Assembly (NCBI GenBank): GCA_023653785.1
Contig: JAMKCH010005439.1
Span: 62,001 to 126,000, forward strand
Source of the DNA: Ophioderma brevispina
Taxonomy: Eukaryota > Echinodermata > Ophiuroidea > Amphilepidida > Ophiodermatidae
Direction: 5' to 3'
DNA: 64,000 nucleotides
The position numbers and the translations under genes are program-made. The notes under the pieces were generated by a model that was not told the DNA's origin, ran no database searches, and worked only from the letters and a program-made list of their open reading frames with translations. This document shows positions 60,016 through 64,000 of this stretch, one piece after another (within the stretch, counting starts at the first letter, position 1; each line of letters begins with the position of its first letter).

Positions 60016-62644
60016 TTTTTGGGGTCTTTATATACTGCTGTTGACAGTCACCAAAAAAACTCTCAAAATCTGCTCTTCGTTGTTTTTGTTTTGTTCAGTT
60101 TTGTCTTTTTCTTTAAGAGATTTCATTCATTATGTGCAGAGTTCCTGGACGTGATTTTCTACAGTTTTGAACATAGGAAAGAAATGTCTGTACTTGCCTG
60201 TATTGGCCTCCCTGTTTTTAGTGGCGGGTATATGTGACTAGGTCACAGCTGTTTGAAAGTCTCATTTATTATAACAAAACAGAAGAAACAAAAAATTCAA
60301 ACGGCTAAACACTTTTATCACGAATATAATATTGGGAGTATTTAATGCCACTAACTGACATTCCCCCGCCCCCCCCCCCCTGAATTTTGATGAAATTTTT
60401 CATTGCTGGAAAATCTGATTTTTCCTAAAATCTATTTTAACACGTCCCTTTCTATGGGAATAGGCATATCAAGGGCGCTATAACATACAATTACGACCTT
60501 TGTAGCCTAATATGGGCAAGTTCCCGCAATGGTTTTGATGAATTTTTGCGGATGTAATAGCTCTTGCATGTCCCTACTTATTCCGTTGTTAAAATTGTGT
60601 TCCCAATGCTTACAAATTGTGCTCTAAAAAAGTAAAAGAGACCATTTGCATGGGTCAAACAAGCTGGTGAGTTTGTTGGATCTTTTGTAGCAATTCCGAT
60701 AAAGTGTCAGGTCCGGTCAAATGGTAATTTGGGCTCGAATTGTTTACAAGGGGTCCCGTTCCCATGAATTCGTGTATCTTGTAGAATTCCTGACACCATC
60801 CTCATTTTAATCCAATTTCATTGTGGTCACTAATGCAAATTTCTTTATCTATAATTTTGAACAAAATACAAAAAGCTTTTTTTGATCAAATGAACGTCCA
60901 GTAGATGACTTTTCTTTCTTTTTACCATCATCTTGTGTACAGTCCTTTTTTGTAATTACTATTACATTATTTTTTTTTTTTATTTTTAACTTGATATAAG
61001 TCTATAATATTTTTTCTTTTGATTGAATTACCTTTAGACCCCTAAAACCCATCTGCATTCAATATGTTTTGATCTTGGCACTCAAGCTAATAACTTTTAA
61101 AATGTTTATTTAAAGGGGCATTCGTGATCCACCACCTCGTCCCCCCGACTTCCTAAAAAAGTATGCAGATTTTTTATAACATCGCATCGGTTACCTTACC
61201 CCTTAGTAATCCACTTGTACCAAATCTTACGTGCAAAATTCGGTCGTGGCGGTAAGACTCTCGGGATTTTGTATTTTCTGTCGCGTAAACGACAGAATTA
61301 CACCACCAGTGCCTATGGGACCTGGCAAACCAGCAAATGCGCATAGCACAAAACCGCACGTATCGTGAATTCAACAAAAAATTTTGTGAATAATCTTTCT
61401 CTCAAGGAATATCTAGTAACTCATGAATCAAACCGGAAGGTGCTGGAATCACTAAAACGCACCTTAATTTTTAAAATAATATTTATTTATGCATTTTTTT
61501 GTTATTTTATTATTTGTTTGCTGTGGTTACGATGGAATGCAGGTTCCCAATCTGATATATTTTGAAGACATCCAAGCTCCCCTTGTCCCCACTGACCGAC
61601 TTCTGAAAATCGGCAACCATCAAACTTGGTACAAACATTAATTAAACCATTTATTTACCTATTGTATAAATCTCTGCAGACAATACAAGTATTAAACTAT
61701 CACTAAGACATAACAGCTTTTCACAAGATGTACCAACAAACCGCAATATATAAACGTTGGAGGGACTTATAGTTTTGGTGTTTACATATCTGCAAAATGA
61801 CTATATACTAATTCAACCAAAAGTGACACATGGGAATAGGTAGGAATAAGTAGTCCAAAGTTGTACAGGGGTAAGAAATGGTAATTGTCGAATTAATAAG
61901 GTATAATTCACGTATAAATATGATCTATACTTTGTATTACAACGCGGCACATAAACCGTTTGAAGTTTTATCCTGGGTAAAATGTGTCCCAATATTTGTT
62001 CCATCATGGTTTGCAAATTTGTTCATTTGGTCACACAATCTAACCCAAATCGACTATATACAGTTCAATATAAATTAGATTAATAGTTGTGAACCCTCAC
62101 ATATAGCCCCAGTCACATTGCATTCTAATTAGGGCCACAAATATCATATATGTGCAAACCAGTGATATTTGGGTGGTCTCCTATAGCCGTAGACAATAAT
62201 ATACCACAATTTGGACATATCTTTATAAACAAGGGAAATCTAAAATTTTACCCCATTGTGACCTTGAAACCTATTTTGCCCTCTCAACAGAAAAGTACTA
62301 CTTCCAGATAGGGAAACCATACATAATTTTTACTACTTTGATTTTAGGAAACCTTTTGATATGCTCTTAACGGTTTTCCCCCAATACAATTCTGGAGAAG
62401 AGAAATAGATATGTTGCAATTAGTTATTATTCATTGTGTTTTCCAATTTGATGGCCTATCAATACCATGAAAATAATCGCAAGTCAATATTAATTGTATA
62501 ATTTTAAATAAATTGCCAATTTATACTTAAACCAGTCAAGTTGACATTACTGTGGCGTCATACATTAATACAAGGGGCTGGTTATGGACATTATTATTGC
62601 AGTAAAGTATTGATTGCTTCTCACAATGCGATTTTCTCTCAAAA
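60016..62644. other. Unassigned sequence
   Basis: Contains a C tract at about 60363-60381, T-rich tracts near 60968, and a short stem TTCTGTCG/CGACAGAA at 61276-61297. No gene was recognised. Confidence 0.45.
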
Positions 62645-63098
62645 CAATATCCCATATGAGTGACCAATGGGATCATCACATTTTTATTTTGACACTTTGG
62701 ACACCAAGCCTTACACCAACCTATGTTTACAGCCAACAAAACTGACCAATTGTAGTCGTATGATCTTATGACACCCAAACTGGACCTCTGCTTCCCAAAC
62801 TATATTCAAATATTTAGATCATTTTTAGCACACTCTACATGTCTCAAGCTTAAATTATGATAAAACCAAACTTATATGATATTGAAATTAATTATTTTAA
62901 CATTACTAACTACGAATATGTCTAAAAAGGGGCGTGGCTTATGGCGTCCATTATTGTGGTCGAATTTTGTGGGCCACCCCTTTCTGCAATGCTTTTACAC
63001 ATACCTCAAGGAAGTTCATGCCAAGTTTCATACTTTTTTCTAGAAGTCACGATCTTGGTGAAATTTATGACTTATCTACTTCACAATATATATACCTC
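62645..63098 (+). repeat. Dispersed repeat family B, copy 2
   Basis: Co-linear with 35548-35980 (see shared landmarks there). It is not preceded by a SINE, so the SINE next to copy 1 is not part of this repeat. Confidence 0.85.
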
Positions 63099-63242
63099 AG
63101 TCACAAACATGGGTATTGCCACCAGTTTAGCTAGGTTGAACAATCAAAGGAATCGTAACGCAGCACTAAAAGGAAATATTAAAGAATTTCTTTAATTCTG
63201 CTGAATACTACTTCTGCTTTTTGAGAAATGTAATGTTTAATA

Positions 63243-63248
<6 letters not shown>

Positions 63249-63273
<25 letters not shown>

Positions 63274-63480
63274 CCAATTAAACAATCATCATATGTTGTC
63301 CTAAGTAGCACCATTATACGCCTCTTTCTTAAACCCCAAGTAACCACTTTTTTACTTATGCCCCGCGCTCCATTCCAGTCCACCTTCTTCTTTCTTTTCT
63401 TTACCTTGCTTCGTTTCCGTCTCTTTTGTCTTCTTTCGCCTCCCTCGCGTCTTGCTTCCGTCCGCCTTTCACAGCACCCA
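63249..63480. repeat. A tract followed by a pyrimidine-rich tract
   Basis: About 24 A residues lie at 63249-63272, and a C/T-rich stretch at about 63380-63470. The A tract could be a retroposon tail for the plus strand, but no body was recognised upstream. Confidence 0.7.
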
Positions 63481-63789
63481 CACTCCTCCCAAAAATAAAC
63501 CAATTTTAGGTTTGGACCTTTCTATGTCGCCCCAAAACTGAGATTGATGTACAAAATTATGTTGAAAATCGTGGCCATTTTGAAATCCAAGATGCTGCGG
63601 AACGGCTTTATCGCAAAAACAATGGGAACACAATCCAATTATGTTCCTGAGCCTGCACTCCGCCCTTCCCCTATCCCGAACCAAAACGCAGACCCACACC
63701 ACTAGCACAACTGTGTCGCAAAAAATCCATTTTAATAACACAGGACGCATACTGTGGCTGTGCGCCCCGGCTTGTTTTTAGTGTGTGCT

Positions 63790-63862
63790 GAGAGTAACCA
63801 CGAGTAATTCGAATCCGAATCCCTGTACCCGATGTGCATAGAGCGAAGCGCCCTACTCTATA
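63790..63862 (-). mobile_element. Possible tRNA-derived SINE head
   Basis: On the minus strand: GTAGGGCGCTTCGCTCTATG, then CACATCGGGTACAGGGATTC and GGATTCGAATTACTCG, with a B-box-like GGATTCGAATT. The A box is weak. Confidence 0.35.
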
Positions 63863-64000
63863 TTTTAATTTAATGAAGGATTTTCAGTTCGCAAATGCAT
63901 TTATTTCCTTTAAATTTTGTTTTCATTCATTACATGTTGCTGCTGCAACCAACCTACAAACAATGCTACTTATATAAATCTTTCTCTCCCGTCCATCCTG

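Overview
This window reads as a repeat-rich, AT-rich intergenic stretch of an animal nuclear genome. No intact protein-coding gene, rRNA or functional tRNA could be supported. No reading frame exceeds about 170 codons, and the long ones fall in microsatellites or in dispersed repeats. The content is decayed non-LTR retrotransposons, tRNA-derived SINEs, non-autonomous DNA transposons with terminal inverted repeats (TIRs), and dispersed or tandem repeats. RTE-, L1/Tx1-, L2/CR1- and jockey/CR1-type LINEs beside tRNA-headed SINEs with a GGCAAGGCACTTTACC-type tail suggest a marine invertebrate, possibly a deuterostome such as a hemichordate, echinoderm or amphioxus. That placement is an inference of low certainty.

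Layout. 0.2-2.1 kb: a long but broken LINE ORF2 with a SINE inside. 2.3-4.5 kb: tandem and dispersed repeats and an L1-like C-terminus. 4.9-6.0 kb: a foldback-like element built from a recurring TCGAGTTT motif. 6.8-7.5 kb: the 3' end of an L2/CR1-type LINE (minus strand). 8.9-16.6 kb: a cluster of TIR elements, including several copies of a poly-G element. 17.0-20.8 kb: a 3.86-kb Harbinger-like element inserted in an older repeat and itself carrying a tRNA-like block, a tandem dimer and a SINE split by a MITE. 21.5-24.3 kb: a minus-strand RTE LINE interrupted by a 759-bp TA-flanked TIR element. 25-45 kb: scattered SINEs, satellites and MITEs separated by sequence with no recognisable feature. 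45.9-46.8 kb: another minus-strand LINE. 49-58 kb: diverged dispersed repeats. 59.3-60.0 kb: a large inverted repeat with nearly identical outer arms. 62.6-64 kb: a second copy of a ~430-bp dispersed repeat and a tRNA-like block.

The most informative observations are structural. Two insertions can be proven from within the window: removing one TIR element plus one TA restores an RTE reading frame, and the empty form of another insertion site is present at about 3.2 kb. A poly-G element family shows internal repetition of its own terminus. No host pathway, operon or defence system is visible, and the reported boundaries of decayed elements are approximate.
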